Source: Rhodobacteraceae bacterium (ex Bugula neritina AB1) (lineage in GTDB: Bacteria; Pseudomonadota; Alphaproteobacteria; Rhodobacterales; Rhodobacteraceae). Taken from it: a stretch of DNA of 64,000 nucleotides. This document shows positions 33,618 to 43,301 of this stretch, one piece after another. The DNA is taken from NCBI GenBank assembly GCA_001730095.1, contig MDLF01000046.1, positions 60,149 through 124,148 on the forward strand, given 5' to 3'. The stretch's first letter is position 1, and every line of letters starts with the position of its first letter. The translations under genes were made by a program, and so were the position numbers. Under the pieces are notes generated by a model that searched no databases, was not told the origin of the DNA, and saw only the letters and a program-made list of their open reading frames with translations.

Positions 33618-36600
33618 TCAGCCGATCTCGGCCAGACGTGCCAGCGCTTCCTTGATCTTGGCTTCTTCTTCTTCCCGCGCGGCAAGGTTCGCCTTGGCTT
33701 CCGCCACCACATCCTCCGGCGCCGAGGCCGCGAATTTCGGATTGTTCAGCCGCCCGCGCAAGCCGCCCAGCTCCTTGGCCAGCTTGCCCAGGGTTTTCTC
33801 CAGCCGTGCCTTTTCGGCATCCACGTCGATCACATCCGCCAGTGGCAGACCAAAGGAGGCACCGGGCGCCGCGACCGATGCGCAGCCTTTGGGGAAGCTC
33901 TCGACCTGCTCCAGCGTGGTGATGCGGGCCAGTTTCTGGATCATCGCCTCGTTCTTCTCCCAGGCAGACCGGGCCTGATCGGAGAATTCGGTGACAACCA
34001 TCGGGATCTTGGCGCCCGCCGGCACATGCATCTGCGCGCGGGTGGAGCGGATGTTCTCAATCGCGGTGATCACCCAGTTCATTTCGGCGTCCGCATCGGC
34101 ATTGACCAGTTCGGTGCCATAGGTTGGCCAGTCCTCATGCACCAGCATGCCCGCGCGCTTGGCGGTGTTGCCCCACAGCTCTTCGGTGATGAAGGGCATA
34201 ATGGGGTGCAGCAGGATCATGCACTGATCCAGCACCCAACCCAGCGTCTGGCGGGTTTCAGTAATCACCGCCTCGTCCTCGGAGGTGAACAGCGGTTTCG
34301 ACAGCTCGATGTACCAGTCGCAGACCTTGCCCCAGACAAAGGCATAAAGCGCGTTGGCGGCGTCGTTGAACCGGTAGGCCTCAAGTGCCGCGTCCACCTC
34401 AACCCGCACCTTGGCTGTTTCGCCAATGATCCACTGGTTCACGGCTGCCTTGGCGTCCGGGCAGGCATAGGCCGGGACGGTCTCGTCATAGACCTTGTTG
34501 AAATGGGCAAAGTTCACCGCATTCCACAGTTTGGTGCCAAAGTTCCGGTAGCCCTTGAGGCGCTCCATATCCAGCTTCAGCACGCCACCAAGCGCCGCCA
34601 TCGCCGCCGAGGAGAAGCGCAGCGCGTCGGCGCCGAACTCATCAATGATCTCCAGCGGGTCTACCACGTTGCCGGTGGATTTCGACATCTTCTTGCCCTT
34701 GGCGTCGCGCACCAGCCCATGCAGGTAGACAGTGTCGAACGGGACCTGATCGACCACAGCCAGCTGCATCATCATCATCCGGGCCACCCAGAAGAACAGA
34801 ATGTCCTGACCGGTGACCAGGGTCGAGGTCGGGAAGTATTTCTGCATCTCGGCCGTGTTTTTCGGCCAGCCCAGCGTGCCGATCGGCCAGAGGCCGGAGG
34901 AGAACCAGGTGTCGAGGACGTCGGGGTCGCGCCCTATCAGTACTGCATTGACCTCATCTTTTATGAAAATGCGCTGATAAGTGCCTGGCTGGCCAAGTTC
35001 TCTAACTTCGATCTCTTCACCGTAGTATGCTTCTGCTAGTTTGATAGCGTCTTGTGCGTTGGCTGCGCAGAAAGCTTTGACATTTGGTTCGTCGGTGCCA
35101 TCGAAATTGTGTGCAGGAACAATTTTGCCGTCAATTTTCAGGGGCCCGTACCAGACCGGAATCTGATGGCCCCACCACAGCTGGCGCGAGATGCACCAGG
35201 GCTCGATATTTTCCAGCCAGTGGTAATAGGTCTTCTCGCCCGATTCCGGCAGGATCTTCACATCACCATTGCGCACCGCATCCAGCGCCGGGCCCACAAC
35301 CTTTTCGGCGTCCACGAACCACTGGTCGGTCAGCATCGGCTCGATCACCACCTTGGAGCGGTCGCCAAAGGGCTGCATGATCGGCTTGTTCTCGACATAT
35401 GGCACGGTCTCGGTGACTTGCGTTTCCTCACCGTCCTCGCCTTTGATGGTCTTGGTCTCGCTGACCATCACCGCAAGGCCTTCGCTGGTGATCTGCTCAA
35501 CCACCAGTTTGCGCGCCTCGAACCGGTCCAGCCCGCGCAAGCTCTCCGGCACCAGATTGACAGCGTCGGCTTCAGTCTCACTCAGGGTCTTTTCACCCTT
35601 GGCGACAGACATGGCGAGGGTGGCAGCGGCCTCGTAGCTGTCACCGTCCGCGCGCATCTGGCCGCGCATGTCCATCAGGCGGTACATCGGAATGCCGCCG
35701 CGCTTGGCAACCTGATAGTCGTTGAAGTCATGGGCGCCGGTGATTTTTACCGCGCCGGAACCGAAATCCTTGTCCGGGTATTCATCAGTGATGATCGGGA
35801 TCAGGCGGCGGTGCTCCTTGGGGCCGACCGGGATCTCAACCAGCTTGCCGACGATGGGGGCGTAGCGTTCGTCCGAGGGATGCACGGCCACCGCGCCGTC
35901 GCCCAGCATGGTCTCGGGACGGGTGGTGGCGATGGAGATATAATCGCGCTCCTCCTCAAGGATGACGTTGCCGTCCTCGTCCTTCTCCACATAGGTGTAA
36001 GTGGCGCCGCCTGCGAGTGGGTATTTGAAGTGCCACATGTGGCCGGCGACCTCAACGTTCTCGACCTCAAGGTCGGAAATCGCGGTCTCGAAATGTGGGT
36101 CCCAGTTGACCAACCGCTTGCCGCGGTAGATCAGCCCCTTGTTGTACATCTCCACAAAGACCTTGATCACGGCGTCGTGGAAGTTGGGGGAGTTCTCGTG
36201 CCCGGTGCGAGTGTCGCCTGCTGCACCCGCCATGGTGAAGGCGGTGCGAGAGAAATCGCAGGAGGCGCCGAGACGTTTCAGCTGCTCGACAATTGTGCCG
36301 CCGGACTGCTCTTTCCATTCCCAGACCTTTTCCAGGAATTTCTCGCGGCCCAGTTCACGGCGCGAAGGCTGCTGGGTTTTGGCCAGCTCGCGCTCGACAA
36401 CCATTTGGGTGGCGATGCCCGCGTGGTCGGTGCCCGGCTGCCACAGGGTGTCAAAGCCCTGCATGCGCTTCCAGCGGATCAAGATGTCCTGCAGCGTGTT
36501 GTTGAAGGCATGGCCCATGTGCAGAACGCCGGTGACGTTCGGCGGCGGGATCATAATGCAATAGGTCGAGGCCTCAGGCTTGGCATTGGCGCCTGCCTTG

Positions 36601-36677
36601 AAACAACCGGCTTCTTCCCAGGCCCTGTAAAGGCGGCTTTCGGCTTGTGCCGCGTTAAAAGTCTTGTCCATCGCCAT
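33618..36677 (-). CDS. valS: Valine--tRNA ligase
   Basis: Charges tRNA-Val and edits threonine. The 1019-residue class I synthetase has the HIGH-type motif '[15 protein letters not shown]' near residue 44, editing-domain '[10 protein letters not shown]', '[18 protein letters not shown]', the KMSKS motif and a C-terminal coiled coil ('[23 protein letters not shown]'). The start at 36677 follows GAGGGA; an ATG 15 bp earlier lacks a site. Between 'IPVWYG' and 'DVLDTWFSS' there is an expanded stretch whose codons (AGA, CTA, ATA) and base composition differ from the rest of the gene. Confidence 0.97.
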   Translation of the reverse strand: MAMDKTFNAAQAESRLYRAWEEAGCFKAGANAKPEASTYCIMIPPPNVTGVLHMGHAFNNTLQDILIRWKRMQGFDTLWQPGTDHAGIATQMVVERELAKTQQPSRRELGREKFLEKVWEWKEQSGGTIVEQLKRLGASCDFSRTAFTMAGAAGDTRTGHENSPNFHDAVIKVFVEMYNKGLIYRGKRLVNWDPHFETAISDLEVENVEVAGHMWHFKYPLAGGATYTYVEKDEDGNVILEEERDYISIATTRPETMLGDGAVAVHPSDERYAPIVGKLVEIPVGPKEHRRLIPIITDEYPDKDFGSGAVKITGAHDFNDYQVAKRGGIPMYRLMDMRGQMRADGDSYEAAATLAMSVAKGEKTLSETEADAVNLVPESLRGLDRFEARKLVVEQITSEGLAVMVSETKTIKGEDGEETQVTETVPYVENKPIMQPFGDRSKVVIEPMLTDQWFVDAEKVVGPALDAVRNGDVKILPESGEKTYYHWLENIEPWCISRQLWWGHQIPVWYGPLKIDGKIVPAHNFDGTDEPNVKAFCAANAQDAIKLAEAYYGEEIEVRELGQPGTYQRIFIKDEVNAVLIGRDPDVLDTWFSSGLWPIGTLGWPKNTAEMQKYFPTSTLVTGQDILFFWVARMMMMQLAVVDQVPFDTVYLHGLVRDAKGKKMSKSTGNVVDPLEIIDEFGADALRFSSAAMAALGGVLKLDMERLKGYRNFGTKLWNAVNFAHFNKVYDETVPAYACPDAKAAVNQWIIGETAKVRVEVDAALEAYRFNDAANALYAFVWGKVCDWYIELSKPLFTSEDEAVITETRQTLGWVLDQCMILLHPIMPFITEELWGNTAKRAGMLVHEDWPTYGTELVNADADAEMNWVITAIENIRSTRAQMHVPAGAKIPMVVTEFSDQARSAWEKNEAMIQKLARITTLEQVESFPKGCASVAAPGASFGLPLADVIDVDAEKARLEKTLGKLAKELGGLRGRLNNPKFAASAPEDVVAEAKANLAAREEEEAKIKEALARLAEIG

Positions 36678-36783
36678 CGCTACGTCCCTCATGCAGTTGG
36701 GCGATCAATTACCGAATGGGGCCGGGAAGGGGAAGGCGGATTTTGCCGCAAACGTTCCGTCTGGGACGGATGGAGCGCTATTG

Positions 36784-36806
36784 GGTATTTCAGACCAGAA
36801 AGAAGC
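36784..36806 (+). repeat. Dispersed 23-bp intergenic motif, copy 2
   Basis: Starts GGTATTT, core CAG, ends ACCAGAAAGAAGC; identical to copy 1 apart from the 3-bp core. Confidence 0.7.
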
Positions 36807-36957
36807 GGCAAGATTTCGTTAACCAGAATCGGCGCACTCTCCTTATGCGGTACAGGCTGGGGAGCCGATGACCGCACCAGGAAGAAGCTGCCCTTGCTCC
36901 TGGCATGATTATCCCCTGGCGGACGGACGGCCAGCGGGCGAGGGCGCTTCGCTTGTG

Positions 36958-36981
36958 GCTTCTTTCTGGTCCCAAATACCT
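36958..36981 (-). repeat. Dispersed 23-bp intergenic motif, copy 3 (inverted)
   Basis: On the minus strand it reads GGTATTT, core GGG, then ACCAGAAAGAAGC. Like copy 1 it follows a GC-rich hairpin (37012-37030 on the same strand). Confidence 0.7.
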
Positions 36982-37003
36982 GATTTGGAGCCAAAGGCGC
37001 AAA

Positions 37004-37030
37004 AACCTGCGCGCGCCCAGCGGGCGCGCA
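37004..37030 (-). terminator. GC hairpin with T run downstream of the desaturase gene
   Basis: GCGCGCCC (37012-37019) and GGGCGCGC (37023-37030) form an 8-bp stem with a 3-nt loop; on the minus strand it is followed by GCAGGTTTTTG. It lies 130 bp after the stop of the gene ending at 37160. Confidence 0.65.
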
Positions 37031-37159
37031 CCGCTCAACAGCTGTAATGCCGCAACCCTGCTTCTGCCCCTCTTTGACCGGGGCACGTGGTCAGGCGCCC
37101 GCGGGTGTTGTCTGAGGTCGATCAGGTCCTTGACTGTACAGTCTCGCTGCGCAGCGGGG

Positions 37160-38161
37160 TCACTTTGTGGCCCAGATTTTGCGGCGGCGTTGCTTGACCA
37201 TTTCGTTGCCCTCTTCGGTGCCGTCATGAAAGGTGTTGAACCACTGGTCCCAGGGTGTCTCCCAGGTGCCGTAGTTACAGTCGAAGAACCTGTGATGCAG
37301 CTGGTGAAAGAAATCGCCGACCAGGAACCTGGCCTTGTTGCCGAGTTTCAGATGCTCAAACCCAGCATGAGAGGTCGGGGCGCCGATGCCGTGGTGGAAC
37401 AAGAGGAAGATCGCCAGGGCAGGATGCGCGGGCAGCAGGAAGAAGATCATCGTGTCGAACATCAAAAAGAAGCTTTCCACCGGGTGCATCGCCAGGCCGG
37501 ACCAGGGGCCGGTGTTGATGTTGCGGTGATGCCAGGCGTGCACTTTGGTGTAGAGCACACCTACATGCAGCAGCCGGTGCAGCCAGTAAAAGTGAAAGCC
37601 GGCCCAGATCGGGATGAAGATGGTCATCAGAATGAAGGGGCCTGGGTTTTCCTCCAGCGTGATCATGGTGACCCAGCCATTGGCATAGGCGTAGAGGATG
37701 AAGCTTTCCCAGAACGTCCAGAAGGTGAGCGCCGGGCCAAGGGTCCAGAACATATTGTCCCAGACCTGGTTCTTGAAGGTGAAGACCTTGGCGCCCTTCA
37801 TCATCGGGCGCATGTCATAGCGGTACTCGTCAGCCTGGGTGCGGAACTTCCATAGCGCCAGATGCAGCCCACCGGCCACCACCATCAAGATGCAGAAGTT
37901 GCGGAACCAGATCTCCGCCACCCAGTCCCAGCTGAGCGTTGCAATGCGGTCCAGCGACGGGGTGAGGAAAGTCCAGGTGAAAACGGCAAAACCCAGCAAA
38001 AGCGCCCGCAGGGCCAGCGGGTTCCAGCTTTGCAGCAGGTATCTGACCGAAGCCAGTGGCCTCAAAGGCCAGTCCCAATAGGGGGAGGTCCGGATCGGCA
38101 GCTGCGGGGTGAAGTTCCAAATCTTGCGCTTGGGGCGCGGCGCATTGGCGGGACTTGTCAT
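37160..38161 (-). CDS. Sterol desaturase/fatty acid hydroxylase family protein (copy 1)
   Basis: A 333-residue di-iron membrane enzyme. The three histidine boxes are readable as 'HRLLH', 'HAWHH' and 'HQLHH', within several transmembrane helices. It shares with the copy at 59492 the segments 'FTFKNQVWDN..FWTLG', 'HRN.NTGPWSG' and 'GDFFHQLHHR', so the two are paralogues. It is divergent from a LysR gene whose start region holds a perfect palindrome. Substrate unknown; family members hydroxylate or desaturate lipids. Confidence 0.88.
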   Translation of the reverse strand: MTSPANAPRPKRKIWNFTPQLPIRTSPYWDWPLRPLASVRYLLQSWNPLALRALLLGFAVFTWTFLTPSLDRIATLSWDWVAEIWFRNFCILMVVAGGLHLALWKFRTQADEYRYDMRPMMKGAKVFTFKNQVWDNMFWTLGPALTFWTFWESFILYAYANGWVTMITLEENPGPFILMTIFIPIWAGFHFYWLHRLLHVGVLYTKVHAWHHRNINTGPWSGLAMHPVESFFLMFDTMIFFLLPAHPALAIFLLFHHGIGAPTSHAGFEHLKLGNKARFLVGDFFHQLHHRFFDCNYGTWETPWDQWFNTFHDGTEEGNEMVKQRRRKIWATK

Positions 38162-38270
38162 GTCTCGTTTCTCATCTGGCTAGTGGGGGGGGCGCTGTTG
38201 CAGCGGGAATGTTCGCTGCATGAACTTTAGGCGAAGGGCGGGGAAACCCAGCACGGTATGTCTTGCCGGT

Positions 38271-38293
38271 TAGGCTAAGTTCAGCTTAGCCTA
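38271..38293. promoter_or_regulatory. LysR-type palindrome next to the regulator start
   Basis: TAGGCTAA (38271-38278), 7-nt spacer, TTAGCCTA (38286-38293). It ends 5 bp before the lysR ATG, in the divergent region with the desaturase gene. Confidence 0.65.
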
Positions 38294-38298
38294 CGTTC

Positions 38299-39180
38299 AT
38301 GGCAACCCGCATTCCCTCTCTCAACTGGCTGCGCGTGTTCGAGGCTGCGGCGCGTACCGAAAGCTTTGCCCGGGCGGCGGCGCAGCTGAATATGTCGGCG
38401 GCCGCCGTCAGCCAGCAGGTGAAGGCGCTGGAAACCCAGCTGGGCACGCCGCTCTTTTACCGCCACGCCCACGCAGTGACGCTGACCGAGGCAGGGCGGG
38501 CCTATCTGCCCTCGGTGCAGCAGTCACTCTTGATGCTGGAGACCGCCACCACCGGCCTATTCGGCGAAAGCCGCGAGCAGCGGCTGTTCGTGCAATCGGT
38601 GCTGCTGTTTGCCCATGGGGTGCTGGCGCGCGGGGTGCCGGGTTTCCAGGCCGCGCACCCGCAAGTCAATCTGGCGCTCAGCACTGGCAATATGGCCGCA
38701 GATTTTGCCAACCGGTTCACCGACTTGCAGATCGTATTCGGCAACCCCGCGCTGTTCAGTACCGAAAGCGACGAGCTGCTGCGGGAGGTGCTGTATCCGA
38801 TGGCACCGCCGGATGTTGCCGCCCAGATCACCGCTCCGCAGGATCTGGTTCAGTTTCCGCTGATCGAAGTCTCCACCCACCGCGCCAGCTGGGTTCAGTT
38901 GTTTGAACACCTGCGGCTGCCGCATGGGCAGGCGCGGTATTTTTTTGCCGACAATTCGCTGATGGCCGCAGAATTGGCAGCGCAGGGGGCCGGCATTGCG
39001 CTGGCCCGCGCGCCGGCGTCTGACGCAGCAATGAAAGCCGCCGGGCTGGTGCCGTGTTTGCCCGGGGTGACGGTGCCGGGGCAGGAGGCCTATCACCTGA
39101 TCTACCCGGACCGCGGCGCCCTGCGCCCTGCAGCCCGGCTGTTCCGGGACTGGCTGCTGGATTATATGCGCAGCGTTTGA
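38299..39180 (+). CDS. LysR family transcriptional regulator (desaturase locus 1)
   Basis: 293 residues with the N-terminal winged helix 'LNWLRVFEAAARTESFARAAAQLNMSAAAVSQQVKALETQLGTPLFYRH' and a substrate-binding domain of the GcvA-like sort. It is transcribed away from the sterol desaturase gene, the usual arrangement for a LysR controlling its neighbour. There is no Shine-Dalgarno between the palindrome and ATG, so occupancy or a leaderless start may matter. Confidence 0.9.
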   Translation: MATRIPSLNWLRVFEAAARTESFARAAAQLNMSAAAVSQQVKALETQLGTPLFYRHAHAVTLTEAGRAYLPSVQQSLLMLETATTGLFGESREQRLFVQSVLLFAHGVLARGVPGFQAAHPQVNLALSTGNMAADFANRFTDLQIVFGNPALFSTESDELLREVLYPMAPPDVAAQITAPQDLVQFPLIEVSTHRASWVQLFEHLRLPHGQARYFFADNSLMAAELAAQGAGIALARAPASDAAMKAAGLVPCLPGVTVPGQEAYHLIYPDRGALRPAARLFRDWLLDYMRSV

Positions 39181-39268
39181 AGAAGAATTGAGGGCACGTC
39201 CGGCCTAGGGCAGGGGCGACCGGCTCTCTCCCGAAGGGGGCGGGCGGTAGTGTGGCGACCGCAAACCT

Positions 39269-39706
39269 TTACTGACCGGTCCGGTCCAGCTTGGTTGCCA
39301 GATGGATCAGGCTTTCGGAGGACCGCACCCCGCGTGCCTCCGCAATATGGTCGATGGTGTCGTCCAGTTCAGCCGTGCTTTGCGCCACCACCTGGGCCAG
39401 CAGGTCGAACCGGCCAGAGGTCGTGTGAACCACCTCTACCCCCGGCAGGCTGCGCAGGCGGGCCAGCACCTCCGGCCCCGACCGCGGCTCAATCGACATC
39501 AGTACCGTCGCCTGCAGCGGTGGCCGGGCGGCGGCGGAGGATTTGAGCGTGTAGCCAGTGATCACACCGGCGGACTCCAGACGCTCAATCCGTGCCTGAA
39601 CAGTGGTCCGGGCGAGGTCCAGATGGCGGGCAAGCTCCGCCACCGGGCGGCGGGCGTTCTCCCGCAGCAGGGTGACAAGGCGCTGATCGATGTCGTCGGT
39701 TTGCAT
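39269..39706 (-). CDS. Lrp/AsnC family regulator
   Basis: 145 residues: helix-turn-helix 'IDQRLVTLLRENARRPVAELARHLDLARTTVQARIERLESAGVITGY' and the RAM ligand-binding domain. It is divergent from a PLP-dependent decarboxylase gene, its likely target, with a perfect palindrome TGACGAAA-N2-TTTCGTCA between them. The ligand is probably an amino acid such as lysine or ornithine, by context only. Confidence 0.9.
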   Translation of the reverse strand: MQTDDIDQRLVTLLRENARRPVAELARHLDLARTTVQARIERLESAGVITGYTLKSSAAARPPLQATVLMSIEPRSGPEVLARLRSLPGVEVVHTTSGRFDLLAQVVAQSTAELDDTIDHIAEARGVRSSESLIHLATKLDRTGQ

Positions 39707-39721
39707 GCATTCCCTGCGATA

Positions 39722-39739
39722 TGACGAAAACTTTCGTCA
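39722..39739. promoter_or_regulatory. Candidate Lrp operator
   Basis: TGACGAAA (39722-39729), AC, TTTCGTCA (39732-39739): a perfect 8+8 bp palindrome, 16 bp upstream of the regulator and 73 bp upstream of the decarboxylase. Confidence 0.65.
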
Positions 39740-39811
39740 CTATAGGCAATGTGCCAAGCGATATCGACGGGAAATTCTCGGAAAATATGTAAAACGAATG
39801 AGGGTTACCCG

Positions 39812-40963
39812 ATGCAGCACATTCCTCCGCTTTGGCTTTCGCCTGAATCCCACCTGGGCCGCAGTGCGCCGGATCACCCGATCCTCTATTTCTCGCCGCG
39901 TGTCCTGCATGAGGTGGCCAGGCGGTTCCAAAGCGGCTTTCCGGGTCTGGTGACATATGCGGTCAAGGCGAACCCGCATCCGGCGGTCCTGTCTAACCTT
40001 GTGGCTGCGGGGATCTCTGCCTTTGATGTGGCGTCGCCCGCGGAAATGGAGGCGGTGCGTGCCGCCAGCCCCGGTGCGGTGATGCACTACAACAATCCGA
40101 TGCGCTCAGCGGCGGAAATCGCGGCGGGAATCGAACATGGGGTCGCCAGCTGGTCGGTGGATGAGCTGAGTGAGCTGGAGAAACTGGACGCGGTGCCGCG
40201 CACTTGTGAAATTGCCGTCCGCTTTGCCCTGCCGGTGGCAGGCGCCGCCTATGATTTCGGCAGCAAATTCGGTGCAGCGCCAACAGAAGCGGTAGAGCTG
40301 CTGAAGCAGGTGGCGGCCAGGGGCTGGTCACCGGCGCTGTGTTTCCATCCGGGTACCCAGTGCGAAGATGAAGCCGCTTGGGTGGAATACATTCATGCTG
40401 CAAAGAAGATTGTCGATGACTCCGGTGTACAGATTGCGCGCCTGAATGTCGGCGGCGGCTTTGCTGCCAACCGGAACGGCGCGGCGCCGGATCTGGAGAA
40501 GGTCTTTGCCGCAATTGAAATGGCGGCGGCCCAGGCCTTTGGCGCAGAGCAGCCCACTCTGATCTGCGAGCCTGGCCGGGCAATGGTCTCTGAAAGCTTT
40601 ACATTGGCCGCGCGCATCAAGGGGATGCGCAACGGGGGCGCAGTTGTGTTCCTGAATGACGGTATCTATGGCGGGCTGGTGGATATCCGCGACATGGGGC
40701 TGCCGGGCCGGGTAGAGGTTGTCTCTGCGCGCGGCAAGCACCGGGCAGGCAAACGCAGGCCCCGGGTGGTGTTCGGCCCCACCTGCGACAGTCTGGACCG
40801 GCTGCCGGACGGGCTGCCGCTGCCGTGTGACGCCATGGCTGGCGACTATGTTCTGTTTCCGGGGCTTGGCGCCTATTCCTCGGCCATGAGCACGCAATTC
40901 AACGGCTACGGTCTCAGTGACGTGGTGACGGTGATTGAACTGGCTGGGCAACCGGCCAGCTAA
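39812..40963 (+). CDS. Fold-III PLP decarboxylase (ornithine/lysine decarboxylase family)
   Basis: 383 residues of the alanine-racemase-like fold. 'VTYAVKANPHPAVL' contains the PLP lysine at about residue 52, 'CFHPGTQCED', 'LNVGGGFA' bind the phosphate, and 'FGPTCDSLDRL' supplies the catalytic cysteine shared with eukaryotic-type ornithine decarboxylase. It makes putrescine (or cadaverine), which the puuA/puuB-like genes at 22.9-25.7 kb could degrade. The ATG at 39812 follows GAGGG. Divergent Lrp regulator upstream. Confidence 0.9.
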   Translation: MQHIPPLWLSPESHLGRSAPDHPILYFSPRVLHEVARRFQSGFPGLVTYAVKANPHPAVLSNLVAAGISAFDVASPAEMEAVRAASPGAVMHYNNPMRSAAEIAAGIEHGVASWSVDELSELEKLDAVPRTCEIAVRFALPVAGAAYDFGSKFGAAPTEAVELLKQVAARGWSPALCFHPGTQCEDEAAWVEYIHAAKKIVDDSGVQIARLNVGGGFAANRNGAAPDLEKVFAAIEMAAAQAFGAEQPTLICEPGRAMVSESFTLAARIKGMRNGGAVVFLNDGIYGGLVDIRDMGLPGRVEVVSARGKHRAGKRRPRVVFGPTCDSLDRLPDGLPLPCDAMAGDYVLFPGLGAYSSAMSTQFNGYGLSDVVTVIELAGQPAS

Positions 40964-41218
40964 GTGTCGCCTCGCGCCATGGATCGCCAGCCAACCCGAT
41001 CAGCGGGCGGGCAAGGTCACATGCGGTAAACGCCAGCCAGTGAACCGGTACCGGGATGTCAGGTCCTGACCGGCCAGTCGATCCCGGCCGCAGCTGTCCC
41101 CTGGGGCACTGTCACTGGCGCGACAGATGGTGCCGGGGATTTTATCAAAGATCTTGGCCGCGCTGCGCAAGGGTCTGATATTGCGTGATTCTCCCCTTTC
41201 CACACCGAAAATGGTTAA

Positions 41219-42175
41219 CGCGACAAGCCCCGGGGCGTTGGGGTGTGTTACTATATTGAAAGTATTTTGGGTGATCCTTCAGATGGCAGGGAAGTGGAGT
41301 TTCTGGAGGATGGCCGGGTGAACATCGATGTCGGCAGACAGAGCAACGGGCAAGGGCATGAAACCGTCCACGCCGGGTTCCCTGCCGACCAGAGCGGCCT
41401 GTCGGCTGATCGTATCCAGATGTTCTGCAGTGACAGAGGACGCAACGCTCAGGGCGACGACACCAGTGGGCCGGGCTCTGCGGCAATCCGGGCCAATGCA
41501 CCACGTGCAGCGGTGGACCGGATGATCGCCGCTTTCACATCCTTCCTGGCGCAAGAGATGGGCGTTGCGGAAGATGTGGTCGAATTTGACGGCGAGACCT
41601 TCTGGGCGCCGGGTTCCAACCTGACCCCAACCATGCTGGAGGCCATGGAGATGGCCCGCGCGCAAGGCCGTACTGACCTTCAGCGTCACGCGGCGCGGGC
41701 CGGGCTGCCTGATAGCTCTTTGCCAGATGGCGCAAATATTTCCGAAATTGTTATCGATCCGGAGGCTGGGCAAACAGACCAGGTGCGCTACACTGTAGTT
41801 GATGATTTCGGTAATCTGATCAACCTGATGTCGGCCGAGGGCCAGGTGAATGGCGGCGCGGCGCAGGGGCTGGAACAGACCATGCTGGAGCGGGTTGTCT
41901 TTGATGCAGAGGGACGACTGCTCACGGTTTCGTTTCTGGGCTGTGCATTGCCGCGGGCCAGCCGCGTGCCCATGATTGGAATCACCACAGAGCCGGTGCC
42001 TTTGGCACAGAACCAGCTGGGGATGAACGGCAGCGGCGAAGCGGGGGCCGCAGGTGCGCCGGTTGCTGTTGCAAACGCGGTGCAGGACCGCGGCATACGG
42101 CAGGTGGACATGCCGTTCACACCGTCGAGGATTTGGGAAGTGCTAAGGGATGTTTCTGAAGCAGCTGAGCAATAG
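41219..42175 (+). pseudogene. Remnant of a CoxL/xanthine dehydrogenase-type molybdenum hydroxylase large subunit
   Basis: The open frame encodes only the C-terminal part, about 310 residues, of a protein normally near 770. Homology begins at 'RDKPRGVGVCYYIESILGDPS', immediately after an in-frame TAA, and includes 'GQSNGQGHET'-like cofactor-binding sequence ('GRQSNGQGHETV'), 'APGSNLTPTMLEAMEMAR', 'TVVDDFGNLINLMSAEGQVNGG' and the catalytic-glutamate motif 'GMNGSGEAG'. There is no medium or small subunit gene nearby and the N-terminal two-thirds is missing in the 255 bp upstream. The 3' end overlaps the DUF2235 gene by 26 bp. Interpreted as a decayed gene. Confidence 0.7.
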
Positions 42176-43226
42176 GGTTTTAGGGTGGCTGGGACGGCCG
42201 CTGCGCTCGGAGCATTCGGGTGAAGCCAAGCTGCGCGGTCCTCAGGCCCATGTGATTATTCTGGATGGCACCATGTCGACGCTAGAGGCAGGCCATGAAA
42301 CCCATGCAGGCCAGCTGTACCGCCTGTGCCAGGAGATGGGCGGCCAAGTATCCGTCTTCTACGAATCCGGCGTGCAATGGAAGGGCTGGGGCAGCGCCCC
42401 TGACGTGATGATGGGGCGCGGGATCAATCGGCAGATCCGCCGCGCCTATGGCTATCTGGCGTCCCGTTACCGCCCCGGAGACAGGATTTACCTCTATGGC
42501 TATTCCCGTGGCGCCTATGCGGTGCGGTCGCTGGCCGGGGTGATCGACCGGATCGGCTTGCTGAAAGCGGAACATGCCACTGTGCGCCACATCCGCACCG
42601 CCTACCGCCACTATCGGTTAAACGGACGGTCCCAGACCGGTGCGGCCTTCAGCGCCGCGCATTGCCACGATACGGTGGAAATCGAAATGGTCGGTGTTTG
42701 GGATACGGTTAAGGCACTGGGCTTGCGGCTGCCGCTGCTGTGGCGCTGGGCGGAAAAACAGCATAATTTCCACAACCACACGCTGGGGCCGCATATCAAA
42801 AGCGGCTACCATGCCCTGGCGCTGGATGAGACGCGGGACGTTTTCAGACCGGTGCTGTGGGATTGCCCGAAAGCCTGGGATGGCCATGTGGAACAAGTGT
42901 GGTTCCGCGGCGCCCATGGCGACGTAGGCGGCCAGCTGGGCGGGTTTGAGGCGGCACGGCCACTGGCCAATGTCTCTTTGGTCTGGATGCTGGAGAAAGC
43001 TGAGGAGCGTGGGCTGCCGTTGCCGCTGGACTGGCGGATGCGGTTTCCGGTGGACCCCAAGGCCGCCTCGGTAGGCACCTGGCAGGGATGGGGTAAGATT
43101 TTTCTGCTGCGCAGCCGCCGCCGGGTCGGGTTGGATGCCAGTGAACGTCTGCACAGCAGCGCGGGTCCCGGTCGACACGCGGCGCAGGCGGCAGGCGGCT
43201 GGCTGGCAAGATTTTCCAAAACCTGA
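42150..43226 (+). CDS. DUF2235 alpha/beta hydrolase (Tle1-like phospholipase fold)
   Basis: 358 residues: oxyanion strand 'HVIILDGTMSTLEAG', nucleophile S119 in 'YLYGYSRGAYAVRSLAG', and 'VEMVGVWDTVKALG' plus 'FRGAHGDVGG' further along, the DUF2235 signature found in the T6SS lipase Tle1 and in many chromosomal proteins. No T6SS genes accompany it, so an effector role is not supported. Its start lies inside the 3' end of the molybdenum-hydroxylase remnant. Confidence 0.85.
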   Translation: MFLKQLSNRVLGWLGRPLRSEHSGEAKLRGPQAHVIILDGTMSTLEAGHETHAGQLYRLCQEMGGQVSVFYESGVQWKGWGSAPDVMMGRGINRQIRRAYGYLASRYRPGDRIYLYGYSRGAYAVRSLAGVIDRIGLLKAEHATVRHIRTAYRHYRLNGRSQTGAAFSAAHCHDTVEIEMVGVWDTVKALGLRLPLLWRWAEKQHNFHNHTLGPHIKSGYHALALDETRDVFRPVLWDCPKAWDGHVEQVWFRGAHGDVGGQLGGFEAARPLANVSLVWMLEKAEERGLPLPLDWRMRFPVDPKAASVGTWQGWGKIFLLRSRRRVGLDASERLHSSAGPGRHAAQAAGGWLARFSKT

Positions 43227-43301
43227 CAGGGGGGCTGACCGAAGCTGCGCAGGAAAAGGCGGGTTTTGCTGGGCCGCTGCTGTCTGAGGCGGATAGCCGC
43301 C

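Larger units (their letters stand above)
36693..37159. other. 467-bp gap between valS and the desaturase gene
   Basis: No gene is supported here. The gap holds two facing copies of the dispersed 23-bp motif (36784-36806 and 36958-36981) and a terminator-like hairpin (37004-37030). The remaining sequence is unremarkable. Confidence 0.6.

Noticed and set aside
35052..36908. A 618-codon plus-strand frame opposite valS
   Set aside because: Antisense shadow of valS. Its opening lies in the AT-rich patch, but the protein has no recognisable family features.
42150..43226. Type VI secretion phospholipase effector (Tle1) reading of the DUF2235 protein
   Set aside because: No vgrG, PAAR, immunity or tss genes are in the window, and DUF2235 proteins are common outside T6SS.
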